Below, one piece after another: positions 21,056 to 32,700 of a stretch of 41,299 nucleotides of DNA. A program made the translations under genes and the position numbers. This stretch comes from Acanthamoeba lenticulata (taxonomy: Eukaryota > Discosea > Longamoebia > Acanthamoebidae), in the NCBI GenBank assembly GCA_002179805.1, contig NAVB01000452.1, forward strand, positions 1 through 41,299. Direction: 5' to 3'. The notes beneath the pieces were generated by a model. The model ran no database searches and was not told where the DNA came from. It saw only the letters and a list, made by a program, of their open reading frames with translations. Every line of letters begins with the position of its first letter. Position 1 is the stretch's first letter.

Positions 21056-24000
21056 TCATGACTGGGCGTCATGGTCCACGAGAGTGAGGGGAGGACCGTC
21101 GGGGCCCGTCATCGCGATGTGCTGCGCTGCGGCTGCATGATGGTGTTGTTGAGTGTCAATCCCGCCTGGCACCAGACCGAGAAGGATTAGGATCGCGTAC
21201 CAGAGAGGGTGGTGAGAGACCACCCGTACTCGCCGAGCTTCTCGCTCTCATCGGACCACTCCTCCAGGAAGCGCACCAGCCGATGCACGTCAAACTGCCC
21301 CATTGGTGGCCGCGGCCAGTCAGTGAAGTGAGGTCAAGCGGGCGAGTCGGCTGGTACGTTGGCGAGGGAGATAGTTGGTACCAGATGTGAATGCACCAGG
21401 GCGAACTGGAACAGGGGCAACAGGACGTCGGCGCCCACCGTGGTCGCTCCGCCCGACCGCGCTGTGGCCTAGCAATACCAAGAACGAAGGAACAATAATG
21501 TCAATGACAAAGAACATGAGCCGGTTCCATCTTCGATGGAAGGCGTCGCACCTCGTCGCTGATGAGGTGCATGACCTCCACGAGCGTACCGAGGGCATCC
21601 GTCGGGACCTGGTGCAGCGCACGAACAAAAGATGGAAATCAGCGCCACCGCGCGCGACTTGATGTCATTCTTGCGGCAACCAAAAGAGGAGCTCTCACCA
21701 TGACGAACATGAGGTCGTCCAGTCGGTCCGACGCAGCTCTGTACAGGCTGTCCGCCGGGTACTTGTCGTTCTCTTGGCAATACTGCACCGTTGGGGATAA
21801 GTCAGAGGCAAGTTCAGCCAGCAGGCCACGCAAGCCAGGACGAGACGCACCTCGGGCGGGGCGTGGAGTGCGGAAGGTGGCAGCGCGGCGTACAGCTTGG
21901 CATGCGCACAGTAGGTCTCGTCGACTGCCATGATGTTTGAGCTGGTGTGAGTTCTCTCCACTCCGCACGAAGGAAGAGGGTGAAGAGGAACGCACCAGGA
22001 TCAGGCGCAGGGAAGATGAGGCGGTGAATGCGCGGGAACACGGCCCGATTCATGAACAGCCGCAGCTTCTGGTACTCGCTCTCATCGAGGTGGTGGTCCT
22101 GGCGCATCTCGTCCACCAGCGACTGCGCCCGCGCCCATAGAGACATCGTCAGCCCCTCGATCCGGGCCTCAAACGCCCGCGACTGCAAAGGCTGGGGCGG
22201 AGCGCACCGCCAGGAAGGCCAGGATGTCAACGGGCTCGTAGTTGGTCCCGGCCTGCTCCATCGCTTCCTTCAAGCGCTGCAGCCGCCGCCCTGCGTGTGG
22301 GAGAAGGAGGAAGGAGGAGAGCGATTGAGCGAAGCGTAGGCGGGGGACGAGAATCCTCGTCTGAAGACAACTGCACATGTGGTACCTTCTTTGAAGCGCT
22401 GGTCGAGGAGGAGCGCGTCAAAGGACGATTGCTGTGCCTCGTCGAGCGAGTGGAACCCGCTCGCGTTGGACTTGGCCGAGGTCAACAGGTCTCGCAAGCG
22501 CTGCGTGCGGCGCTCGGCCGTGTCCTCCACGGCCTCGGCCAGCTGTCTATCGAAGATGAGCCCCAGCAGCCGCCGCTGTTGGCTGAGCACCTGCGCTCGC
22601 CCGCCCGTCGACATCAGGGCCAAGTGGTGCGAGGCGCGGGGCGACGAGGCAGGAGAACGCACGGTGAAGCGTAGCCGGAGGTGGGCCAGCACCTCGTCCT
22701 GGATGAAGATGACGTGCGGCTTGAGGTACAGCGAGCGGTCGCGCGGGGACAGGACCTCGCCCGCCTTCCATCGCTGCATGGCCTCCTTGATCGCATCGAT
22801 TCGCGCCGCCATCAGCCCGATTTTCCTGCTCGCGGCAGCGAGGTCAATCAGTCAGAATTGGCCTCGTGCTCCTGACCTGGCGGCGGTGCACGTACCGCTC
22901 CTCGACCTTCTCCAGAATATCTAGTCTCGCGAGGCGCAGGTGTGCGAGATGCCGTGCCCTGGTGGAGGATTCGGTCATGATCAGGTACCAAGCCCCTTGC
23001 GAAGCTCAAAGGAGGGAGTCCGTAAGCGGGCGTACGTGCGCTTGAGGGCAGGTCGGTGCCACAGGGCGTACTTGGCCTGCTCGGCCTTGGCGTCGACCTT
23101 TAGTACGCGCGCCTGTGGGACCCCAGAAGCAACGTGGTAAGGCAAAAGTGCCGTCAGCAGCAGCAGCAGCGAGAAAGGTGGCGGCGGGAAGAGACGAACG
23201 TCGTTGCGAAGGTCCTTCAATGCGCCCGTAGCCTGGTTGAGCGCGGCCTTGCACTTGGCCCTGTCCATAACAAAAAAAGAAAGAAAGGCGTGAGCCTGCC
23301 CAGTCAAGCCGCGAGCCGCACTCCCCACAACAGAGGAAGGAGACCGTACTTGTGACGCTTGAGCCTCGCTCGGACCTGCGCCAGCGGCCATCGCATCAGC
23401 GTCAGTTACACGGAGGAGAAACGTTGGGAATGACGACGACTCGTGAAGTGACGAACCTTCTTCCGCTCCGCTGCCGGATCCTTTTTCCTCTTCTGCTTCT
23501 TCTTTAGCTTCTTCTCGCTGGCCTCATCAAACAGTGCCTGCGCCCCCCTCCCCAATATCAGTGCACTGGCCCATACTCAAGAAATAAAAGTAATTATCCA
23601 TAAAAAGAACCTTGGGCTGGAGCAGTGAGGCCTTGGCCTTGTCCATGCGGGTGAGCTCCTCGCACCAGCCCTGTCGCAGCACCTCGCGCCAGTCGTCTTC
23701 TGACTCCAGGGTGCGCGGGCTCAGCGGCGCTGAGTCTTGCCTCTCCGGCGTGCAAATCATGCTGCTCTCCTCGTCCTCCAACTCACTCCTGTGTGTGGTC
23801 GTGTGTGAGCCTTCCACTTGCTGCCACAACTGGCGTCAGCCAGGAGAGAAGCACGTACATGGCCGCACGAAGGGCTTCGGCCGAGAGCGAGCTGCGGAGC
23901 GGTACGCGCTTGGGGCACTCTGGCGACGCCAGCATGGCCAGCGACGAGCCAGCCCTGTACGGAGACAAGGATGCGGCCGATGACGGCGGCAGCAACGTCG

Positions 24001-25057
24001 TCGAGACCGAGCCTGATCGCGGACTCGTCGTGGCCGCTCCGGCATGCGCGGAGGACCACGAGGGGGACGAGTAGGAGGAGTTCGACGCATCGCGACTGAT
24101 GAGAGGCGAGGTAAAGGGCGACGAGTTGCCCAGTGTGGACTGGAACGAGGTTTCAAAGTCCTCCTCCAAGAGGGCCGCCAGGTGCTCCTTCCAGCCGGCC
24201 CCGCCCGCCACCACGGCCCCGAGGCTGGCGCCCGGCACGGGCGCGTTGTTGGGCGCGCTCGTTGTGCCCTTGGGCGAAATGCGGCCCTCCTTGGCCTTGG
24301 CCTTTTCCTCCTGCTTCCTGGCCTTTTTGGCCTTCTTGGCCTCCTTGGAGCGCCTGAGGCCTGAGCTCTTGCTGAGCTGTTGGCCGGTGGCCTGGCCGTT
24401 GGGGGTGGGCAGGGAAGGCGCGCTGGTCGTAAGCCGTCGAGGCACGGCCGCCAGCATGGGGACTGGCAGCAGCCGCGCGCCACGGCCCTTCTCGCGTCTG
24501 TGGTTTGCGCGATGTCGTGGGCTGACCACTTCTTCCACTTCTTCATCGTCCTTCTCGACCCCTGCGGCTTCTGGTGGCACTTGATCCCGCCCAACAGCGT
24601 CCTCTTCCTCTTCGGTCGCTTCTCGGAGAGTATTAGGCAAAGTGAAGTGCAAATGAAGGTCAAGGAGGGGGTATGAAGGTGGTATGCGCAACGTACGAGA
24701 AAGGCGAGTGCGAGCCATGCCAATAATGATAGATGGAGGGTTGTCAGGCTGCATGAGGAGCGCGGGTGACGCTTCGGGCAGGACGCTGCAAGAGAAGGAC
24801 ATAGCGTGGCTCGCCCTCGGCGGGCTGTTGGGAAGGACAGCTGCCGAGGAAGAGGAGGTGAGGGAACGCGGAGTGGTGGCGGTGGACGACAAGGCCGATG
24901 TGGAAGAACATGTCGAATTCTGGTCGCCCCCGTCTTCATCTTCGTCACGCATGGGGAAGGAATTAGCGAAGTCAAGGACAGGCACATGGTCTTGGGTCCA
25001 TGAGGGGCACAAGGCACCCTCAAGGTCCTCGTCCCCTCCGAGACTGGCTACTTCCAT
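21056..25057 (-). CDS. VPS9-domain protein, putative Rab5-type GEF
   Basis: Roughly 940 residues from about 17 exons: 24697-25057, 23859-24621, 23611-23788, 23457-23537, 23350-23375, 23200-23260, 23036-23112, 22896-22958, 22386-22825, about 22208-22290, about 21996-22182, 21851-21924, 21699-21782, 21552-21608, 21358-21468, 21201-21294, 21056-21132. The first two exons encode Ser/Pro-rich, probably disordered sequence with a Lys-rich block. The middle is helical or coiled (LRLARLDILEKVEER, RRLQRLKEAMEQAG). The last 230 residues fit a VPS9 domain: FPRIHRLIFP, ALGTLVEVMHLISDE, VGADVLLPLFQFALVHSHL and LGEYGWSLTTLSAAAQHIAM. Such domains exchange nucleotide on Rab5-like GTPases at endosomes. The intron near 22183-22207 is unresolved (25 nt as drawn, with 40-52 nt alternatives), and 72 nt inside the 22386-22825 exon may be a further in-frame intron. 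Confidence 0.75.
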
Positions 25058-25288
25058 CACCAATTATGCGTCTTTATGAGCCTTTCACGAGCGCAAAGCA
25101 ACGGCGTAATATTCCCGGTTTTTATGAAGAGAAACAGCAACTAAGAATTAATTCGAGCAAGGGCAAAAGATGGCAAGTCCATTTATGAATTGCATGAGGG
25201 CTATGGCGACTGTACATCGATGTTGAGAAGTGGGAGGAGTTGGATTGGAGGGGAGACAAAAGTTGGGTAAAATCGTGGGCGCAAAAAG

Positions 25289-25672
25289 TTAGGCGCGTTC
25301 GCTCATGTCGCGTGATACGTAGTGGATGCCCTGCTTCTCAAGGCTGGCCACAACACGCGGTGGAAGTCGTCCATTCACCGAGATCGCGTAGACGCCTCGC
25401 TGAAAAGGTCGTCCGCTGCTCCGCAGGCGCTGCCATTTTGCTACCCAGCTCTCATCAGGTTTCATCATTGCGATGAGGCCTTCAAAGGAAGCCGAAGTGC
25501 ACTCGTTCACCTTGTCTTTGTCTTCCTCCATCTCCAAGAATGTGCAATTCTCACAGCCGAACATTTCGAACTGCTGGAAGGTCTTCACCAGAGAGCAGAA
25601 CAAGCACGCTCGCAGATTCTTCATGTCCGCAGGCACGATGCCGTTGAGTGCTGCATCAGCTGGAGTTGCCAT
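25289..25672 (-). CDS. SPT4: Transcription elongation factor SPT4
   Basis: Intronless, 127 residues, the usual SPT4 size. The N-terminal zinc ribbon has CLFC and GCENC pairs (LRACLFCSLVKTFQQFE then the second pair). The signature block follows: CTSASFEGLIAMMKPDESWV and then AKWQRL, GVYAISVNGRLP and HYVSRD. SPT4 pairs with the NGN domain of SPT5 to form DSIF, which travels with RNA polymerase II and supports elongation. The start at 25672 (MATPADAALNG) was chosen because upstream in-frame sequence is the low-quality 3' region of the next gene. That neighbour's stop codon is only 92 bp upstream of this ATG, and both are on the minus strand. Confidence 0.95.
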   Translation of the reverse strand: MATPADAALNGIVPADMKNLRACLFCSLVKTFQQFEMFGCENCTFLEMEEDKDKVNECTSASFEGLIAMMKPDESWVAKWQRLRSSGRPFQRGVYAISVNGRLPPRVVASLEKQGIHYVSRDMSERA

Positions 25673-25763
25673 CTTTCCGCGCGTTTGATTTCTTGAAACA
25701 AACAAACCGAAAGCTGTTTGCCCTATTTCTTCTTCTTTTTCTTTGGTGACAAAAAAAGTAAGT

Positions 25764-26568
25764 TCATCTTCTGTACTGGGCCAACAGCAGCTCCTCTTCC
25801 GGCGTGAGAAGCCTGGCAAGACATCATCCGCAGTCAACATCATGAAAAATGGACCGAAAGGATCGGGCTGTGGAAGACGTACGACTCCAGTTTAAAGTAC
25901 TGACACTGGTTGAGTGAGATGTAGAAGCAGTCAGGGAGTCCACCTGAAAGCTTGATAGGCGCGGTGAGGCCAGCGTACTGAATAGCGACGATGTAGGGCC
26001 TGGGTGACAGTGAGTGATTGATAAATGCACAAGGGACTCACGATTAAGAGGTTGCGTACTGGCCAAGCAACCATGTGGTGAAGCAAGGGCTGTCTGGGTT
26101 CTGGGGCGGAACGCCCACCACACGCTGCGTGTTGGACCCCTGCATTCTCCAACTTCAGCAAAACAACAGGGGCAGCAAGTAGCAGACTTTCGGTCCCAGC
26201 GTACAGTGTACATATGCAAAACAGTGCCTCCATAGCCCCAGTCATAGTCATGAGAGGTCCAGTTGACCTTCATGATAAGTGCGTTTGGGGCCTCTGAAGC
26301 AGTGAGTAGAGAGGGACACCCACCACAAGAACTAGGCACGCACTGTGTTGGACACCACCTCAGGTTACACCGGCACCGAGACAGGCAAAGGCCTTGAAGG
26401 AAGTGTGGAGGGGAAGAGAGTGAGTACGGCATTGTGATTGCTACAGTTGCCGCAAAAGGCGCAACCAGCCGTTGGTGCACTGCTTGCGTCGACCTTGCTG
26501 TGCGCTGAGGCCAGCACAGAGTGTGTGCCTAACAGACAAAGGACAACCAACACGATAGACACGTCCAT
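25764..26568 (-). CDS. Small secreted protein of unknown function
   Basis: Predicted 165 residues from complement(25764-25812, 25883-25999, 26060-26139, 26205-26293, 26371-26392, 26428-26568); 498 nt, frame closed. The start MDVSIVLVVLCLLGTHSVLAS is a good signal peptide. The mature part begins with a Cys cluster (GCAFCGNCSNHN), then KVNWTSHDYDWGYGG, a segment VVGVPPQNPDSPCFTTWLLG, and PYIVAIQYAGLTAPIKLSGG with CFYISLNQCQYF. The C terminus is helical (LLTPEEELLLAQYRR). Six or more Cys suggest disulfides. No membrane anchor is seen. I recognise no family. The first intron is only 35 nt and the second exon only 22 nt, so this part of the model is least certain. The ATG is 62 bp from the stop of the TFIIH p62 gene upstream. 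Confidence 0.6.
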
Positions 26569-26629
26569 CTCTTGGCGAAGGAAAAGTTGTAATGGCTTCC
26601 TTTTGGACAAAACAGCGTGGTCAAGTGAC

Positions 26630-29210
26630 TTATGCGTTGGTGCTGTGATGCATGTCGATGGCTTTGCTCAACGAGTGGATGATCGACAGCAGCACCTCCT
26701 CCGCCACCGTGCTCAGGGTGTTGCGCCCTTTGGCCCGTTTTTTAGTCGCCATGGACTCCACCTCGGTGCGCAAGTCCTCGATGGCAGCCCCCACCTTGGC
26801 CGCCTGCACCATCATCTCTTAGGTATGTGTCACCTTCTTGTGAGTGAGGACGCGACTTACCTTGGTGGCCAGAGCACGCGAGGAGAGTGGATAACACCGC
26901 CAGAAGTGACGCAGAAGCTCGGTCGCGCGTTCTTGGTAAACCACCAGCATCTTCATCTCTGCTGCCGACAGGCCATAGGTGCCGCCCTGCGTGGTGTCGG
27001 TGCCTTTTGCTCCGCTGCCCGCATTCCGGCAGAGGTTGTCGATCTCACGCATGGCTTCGGCCGCGGCCCGCCTGTTGATCGTTGCTTGCTCGGGCTGTCC
27101 GTCTCTGGCGCTCTTGCTTCGCTCGACTTGCGCCTGGAATGCCGCCAGCGCTTCTTCGGCGACTGACGACGAGGAAGACGACGATGACGATGTGGTCGAG
27201 TCGGGCGAGGCAAGTACGGTGGCGTCCTGGAAGTAATGCCGGTGGTCTTGAATGGCGAGAGCCACGTAGTTGACATCCTCTCGCCCCTCTAGTTCGGGGA
27301 GGAGCGTGGCCTCAGCCATCCGCGCTTCGCTGGCTAGCAGCCGCTCCGTGTCGGCAGCGGGAGACGGCTTCCCGGCGTCCGAGGAGGGGATGATGGGGTC
27401 CTTGGCCGTCAGGGACGTCGCCGAGATGTCGATGTCCATGCCCTCGCCAGACTCTGCTCCGCCGCGCGCCGCTTGAGCCCTGTGGCACGAGTTCTGAGTC
27501 AACAGCGAGGCTGACTGGAAGAGCTGCCACTGCAGCTTGGGCGTGGTTACGTACTTCTCAAGCTCGTTGAGCGCTGTGGTGCCGTGCCGGTTGATCTTCT
27601 GCAGGAGGCTAAACTTCTTCGTCTCCTTCTTTTTGGGCTTGGCCTCCTCTTCCTCGTCATCAGCCACGCCATACCCCTTCTGCCCACTAGGTTTAGTGTC
27701 ATGTGATCACGCTGAATGGGGAGCTGGGCAAACGCTCACCTTTGCGTCACTGTCGTCACTTCGTGTGAGGTCCGAGCTCAAGTCGATCCCCGCCAAGCGC
27801 CGCCGCATTTCTTCCTCTGTGCTCGTCCGCCACACGGATGATGTCAGCAGCACCATCCACACTCCCCAACCTTCTCGAGGGGAGCCGATATGTACCGTGC
27901 TTCACGCGTGACGCAGCGGTACTTTTCTTGGTGTTCTTGGCCTTAGTTTCTGGTGCAGTGGCGCCAGCCGCGGGCTTGCCGTCCCGGTGAAAGTATTTGG
28001 ACTGGAAATACTTGGTCCAGAATTGCATCTGTTGTGTTGGTCGCTGTCAGCTCGGCGCTTGAAGAGAAGTAGAGCAGAAAACACGTACCTCAGTCATCTT
28101 CAGCGGCACCCACTCCTCAAAGGCCTTCTTGACTGTGGGCTGCTCGGTGAAGATGCGCCTGATGTCGGCCGCCGTGAGCTTGTATTGCACTGATGTGTCG
28201 CTCTCAGCCACGGGCTTCACGCCCTCCGAGTCTGCCTCTCCCGACGCGGCTGCAGCGGACCGCCGCTAAAGTCAGCGATGGCCCGCACCTGAGCTGTTAC
28301 TCTCTCTGGCGGTGAGACGAACCTTGGGCTGGCTGCCGAGCCGAGACTGCCTTTTGCGAGGCTCTCTGGGCCTCAGCGAGCAGCATGTCCTGCAGCGAGC
28401 GCAACATGCGAGGGTCAGCCTCGTGTGGCTGAAAGGGTGCGATGCATTGGAGCTGGGCACATACCTCGCGGCTCTGCCAAAACTCTTGCGAGGTGATCAC
28501 CCCGCTGAGGACCAGCCGCTCGTACAGCTCGCGCGCCTCAGTATTGCCTTCAAGGAGCGCCGCACGTCGCTTGGCCACCTCGGGGCTCACCACCTCTGCC
28601 TCTTGCTTCACGATAACCATTTCGGCACTTGTGCTACTGCTGCTGCTACTCGCTGTGCTGCTCTGCGGCGGGGGTCAGCAACGCTGCAAATGATGTGCTT
28701 TTGTGGGAGACAACGCACGGAAGTTGGGGTGAGACTCGTTGTGAGGCGAGGTCGCTTGGCTCGACGCAGCGCGGGTACCAGCTGGGCAATGAGGTCGCGG
28801 AAGCTGTCGCGGTCAGCGCCCCCGGTGCTGTCCGATGTGAACTCAAAAACCAGCTCGTTGCCGGTCTTCCTCTTCATGTTCTTGTCCTCTGCCTCTTCTC
28901 CTTGCTCATTTTCAGGCGGTGCTGGCGCATCGACCGTGACCTTCAAGCAAGTGAGCTTGGCGGAGGGTGGCGTAACGAAGTGCGCCGCCACATCGGCCAG
29001 GGAGACCTTGAGGCTTGCGGTAGCACTGACCTCTGCTGCAGTCGCAGCTTGGTCAACCGCAGGTTCCGAACCTTCTTGAAACAAGAGGCTTCGTGACGTC
29101 AGGGTGAGCACGCCCCACGGACCAACTTTGCCTTGTCCTTTCCCTGGCGGCCGTCTTCGCGCAGTGGCCCGCAGCAAGATTGTCTCCTCTTCTGCATCCT
29201 CCGCCTCCAT
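26630..29210 (-). CDS. TFB1: TFIIH core subunit p62/TFB1 (GTF2H1)
   Basis: About 714 residues from complement(26630-26815, 26861-27679, 27740-27816, 27896-28028, 28089-28249, 28323-28428, 28465-28652, 28736-29210). The end of the first coding exon may instead be 28715, and the 28428 boundary may be 28419; all versions keep frame. The N terminus is a PH-like domain (residues about 10-160, VGPWGVLTLTSRSLLFQEG, then DRDSFRDLIAQLVPAL). BSD1 lies near LYERLVLSGVITSQEFWQSR and BSD2 near VPLKMTEMQFWTKYFQSKYF with HRD following, the strongest family signature. The C-terminal half contains helical segments (LLRHFWRCYPLSSRALATK; TVAEEVLLSIIHSLSKAID), as in p62. This subunit anchors XPD/XPB and binds activators in transcription initiation and nucleotide excision repair. 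A Ser-rich run and acidic linker are species-specific. Confidence 0.9.
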
Positions 29211-29768
29211 CTTTTTTTCCTCGTAATGGCCCAAAAAAGTACAGTATTCAAAAGTCATTGCAAAACCACAGAAATGAACAAAAGCTATTCTCCAGCTGCA
29301 TTCGCCCTTTGGTCTCGGCAAGTGGACTGCAGGTTGGGCGACCTTCCCTACTGTTGTTTCCCTTGGGCCATTTGCATACATCAACACCACCAGACGTACA
29401 CCCAACAGTTGGCCCTATTTGTGCTGCTGAGCATAACTGTTCCACGCACCCAGCAAATCGACCTACTCCTGGCAGATGAGTGCACGCTGGGTACCAAGCA
29501 CCTTCGCGGCTTTCTCCACAATCGTTTCCAGGTTCGGCCTCCTTGCTCGCTTCTGGGGCGATCAGCGGCCAAGCTCACGGTCGATGCGCCAGCACCGCCT
29601 GAAGATGAGCAAGAAGAAGAGGCAGAGGACAAGAACATGAAGAGGAAGCCCGGAGAAACAGGACAAGGACTGGGCAAGTTTCGACCGAACCAAAAGAAGC
29701 GGAAAATCATTTTTGACAACAAAAACGAGTGTGCTAAATACAAAACTCAAAGGGAGCCCGTGCGGTGG
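29211..29768. other. Intergenic region between p62 and DOCK genes
   Basis: These 558 bp hold the p62 promoter and the 3' flank of the DOCK gene. The plus-strand ORF running through it has no domain apart from the p62-derived patch at 29569-29653. No RNA gene was seen. Confidence 0.5.
29569..29653 (+). pseudogene. Inverted duplicate of part of a TFIIH p62 exon
   Basis: This 85-bp stretch nearly repeats plus-strand 28861-28957 in opposite orientation, that is, the p62 coding sequence around VDAPAPPENEQGEEAEDKNM. It has about three substitutions and lacks 15 bases lying between two TCAC direct repeats of the source. Reading frame and codons are preserved, but no start, splice site or continuation belongs to it. 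Confidence 0.85.
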
Positions 29769-32700
29769 TCACATGACGGGCGAATTCTCACGGGAGGTGT
29801 GCAACTCGGCCGAGGAGGGCGCCTGTGGTGGCTTGAGGTCAACATACTGCGACATCTGCGTGCGCAGGTCAGCGTAGCCCTCCTTGAGCTTCTCCTGGAA
29901 CGGCAGCTGGTCGTCGGTGATAAGCGACCCGTTCAGCGCCTGTACGTCGTGTGTTGATATGGAAGTGAGCAAACCAGCCACGCTTCAACGAGGCAAGGCG
30001 AAACGCACGAGAGCAAAGCCACAGAGCTTGAAGAACTCCTTCATGGCGGCATCGAGCTCGAGCACGTGCTTCTCCGGCAGCTCCTTGCGCTTGTCCTCGC
30101 TCAAGAACAGCCGGCAGATCTCCAGCGGGCCGGCATTCACCTCTGTGGTATGCGGTGTGTGTGTGTGTGTGTGCGTGTGTTGCGCAGTGAGACGCGTAAT
30201 CTTCGGCAGGAAGGCGATGGCTCATGCTGAGGAGGAGGAGGTCGAACGGAGTAGGACGGAGCCCTGGAGCACGATTTGGAGGGTCTTGGTGTTGGGACTC
30301 GTCGACGAGAGCTCCTTCTGGAGAGCCTCCGACCGGCCCTTGATCAGATCGCGCGCCGTCTCGATCGGTGATAAAATGACCTGATCGTGTGATCAACAAC
30401 AAGCGGGCAAGCGGTCAGCTTTGTCAAGCCGGGAACGAAAAAGCTCAGGAAACGAACGCACCTCTTCCTTGGAAACGACTTGCGCGCGTTTGTACATCGA
30501 CGGGAAGGCGTGGGACGTCTTCACGATCGTCTGGCGCTTGTACTGGTCCTCCATGCTGCCCATCTTCTTACCTTCTTGCACAAAGGGCGTCTCGTACATG
30601 AAGCGCGCTGCGAAGGACAGTGCGAGATTCGTTCAAAAAACAAAAACAAAACATGATAAAAAAACAAAAAATTATAACAATAAAACAAAAGTCATAACCG
30701 GGCAGGGAGAGTACTGAGGTTGAAGCTGCGGGAGAAGGGCGTCTTGCGCACAAGCAGCTCATCGGGCGTAAAGAACGGAGTGACCTCGACGATCTGGATG
30801 AAGGCGCGGGTCTTGTCGAGCGTGTCCCGGTCGACGGGCTTGTTGGGCAGCAGCTGGATCTTATCGGCTCCAAACTTGGCCCCAAACTGCTCCGTCAGGC
30901 GGTTGGAGATGTCGGCCAGACGGCACGCCGCGCTCTCCTTGTACACAAACTCTCTGTTAACCGTCACGAGTCAGCACAGATCATCCTCGCTATTGACCCA
31001 AGAGGGGAACGGGGGCTGATGACGCACTTGTTGTCCAGGTCGTCGAACATGGGTCCGTAGAAGCCCACTCGGTAGTACTTGCTCCACATGCGGCCCTGCG
31101 CGTCGTTCTGTCCCCACGCCAAGTCAGTATTGATCGCTTCGGGGCGGACGAAAAGGGAGAGAGGGATAAAGGAGCGTACGCCGAGGGTAATCTGGGAGCA
31201 CAGCTGGGCGAGATCGTCAAAGGTGTGGACCAGCTTGTGGTAGGTGCGGGACTTCTGGTGGATCGGCGTGAGGAGTCGATACCCGATGTCGACGCACATC
31301 TCATAGGCGCCCGTCTGTGCATAGAAGCCCCCCGCGGAGCCGTGAGAATTCTGAAAGAAGAGCGAAAGCGAAAAAGAGCGAAGCGATCAAACCTGCTTGA
31401 GGAAGCCGAGCGCTTCCTGGAGCTCCTCGAGCAGGCCGCCGGCGGTGAACTGGCGGATGGTGCACACGCCCTCTGCGTCGCTGTGCGGCAGGCTCACCTC
31501 TGGTGGCGGCGTCACCATGAGCTCCCTGTCGTGCGCGCCCACACACGTACAATCATCAGCACTTGCAATTGCCTATGCTTGCTGCGCGCGTATTGCGCAC
31601 TTGAAGGCCGAGGCGACGTCGATGGCGACAGCCTCCTGTGGCTTGAGCAGAGCCATGTAGCCGATAACGAGCGCCGCCACTTGGAACTTGCACTGCGCGG
31701 CCTCCTCGAATGCCCCGCGGGACTTGAGGTCCTGTGCCAGGTTGTTGAGCCAGATGACCCTCAGGTCCGGCGAGTCCTGTACCGCGCGCGGATGACACAT
31801 GACATCAGCAAATGGAGGCGGGACGTGGCATGACGTGGCAGGGTTGGGCAGGCGAGACCTTGTAGCCCTCAGAGGTGGAGAGGTAAAGCTCGGCGAGCTT
31901 CTCGGGGTCGTGGCGGTACTTGGCCATCTTCATCTGGTTGCGCAGGGCCGTCGAGAGGCGCTCCATGAGCTTGCGCACCTCGTCCTTGAAGTTGCCTCCG
32001 ACCATCTCCGACCCAGCAAAGTCGCTGATCACCTCAAGCGAGCGCATCACGTGCGTGTCCTGTGAACGTCGTATTTAAGCAAATGAATACAAAAAAAAGT
32101 TCAAATAAAAATATATAATTGGGCAATGCTGTGGCGTACGTCGGAGCAGGCGACGGCATCCTTGATGAGGAGGTTGACCATGCGCTCCGTGGCGATAGTG
32201 AGCTGGAGCTTGGAGCGGGCCACGTTGCCCCGCTCCTGGAAGTTGCGGCGGAGCATGACGTAGATGAGCGTGGCCGCGTGCGCTCGCGTCTGCGGCGAGT
32301 TGAAGTCGGCGTGACGGATGATCTCGTACATCAGCGCTCCGCAGTTCATGATGTGCTGTCCATGATCGTCAGCACTCGCCGGGATCCGAACCAAAGAACA
32401 CAACAATAACAACAAGCGAGCTGCCGAGACGTACGTCGTTGGACGAGTAGACAAAGAGCATCTTGGAGAAGATGTTGATGATGCTGCGGACGGACCGGAA
32501 GAGGTGGACGAGGAACGCGTCGGATTGGTTCATGCGGAGCAGCTGGAGGAGCACCTGGTAGACCGACCCCATGAAGCGGCTCTGCTCAGAGTTGAGGTCG
32601 GCCTGGTAGTCGAACATGAAGCTCATCAGCGTGTCGAGCACCGTGAGCGACACCGCCTGGTTGAGCTGCGCGTCGTGGCCGCCGCCCTCGCCGGTGACCA

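Noticed and set aside
29133..29957. A 274-codon plus-strand ORF as a gene.
   Set aside because: It spans the p62 promoter, the small inverted p62 copy and the antisense side of the DOCK 3' exon. No continuous domain or start context supports it.
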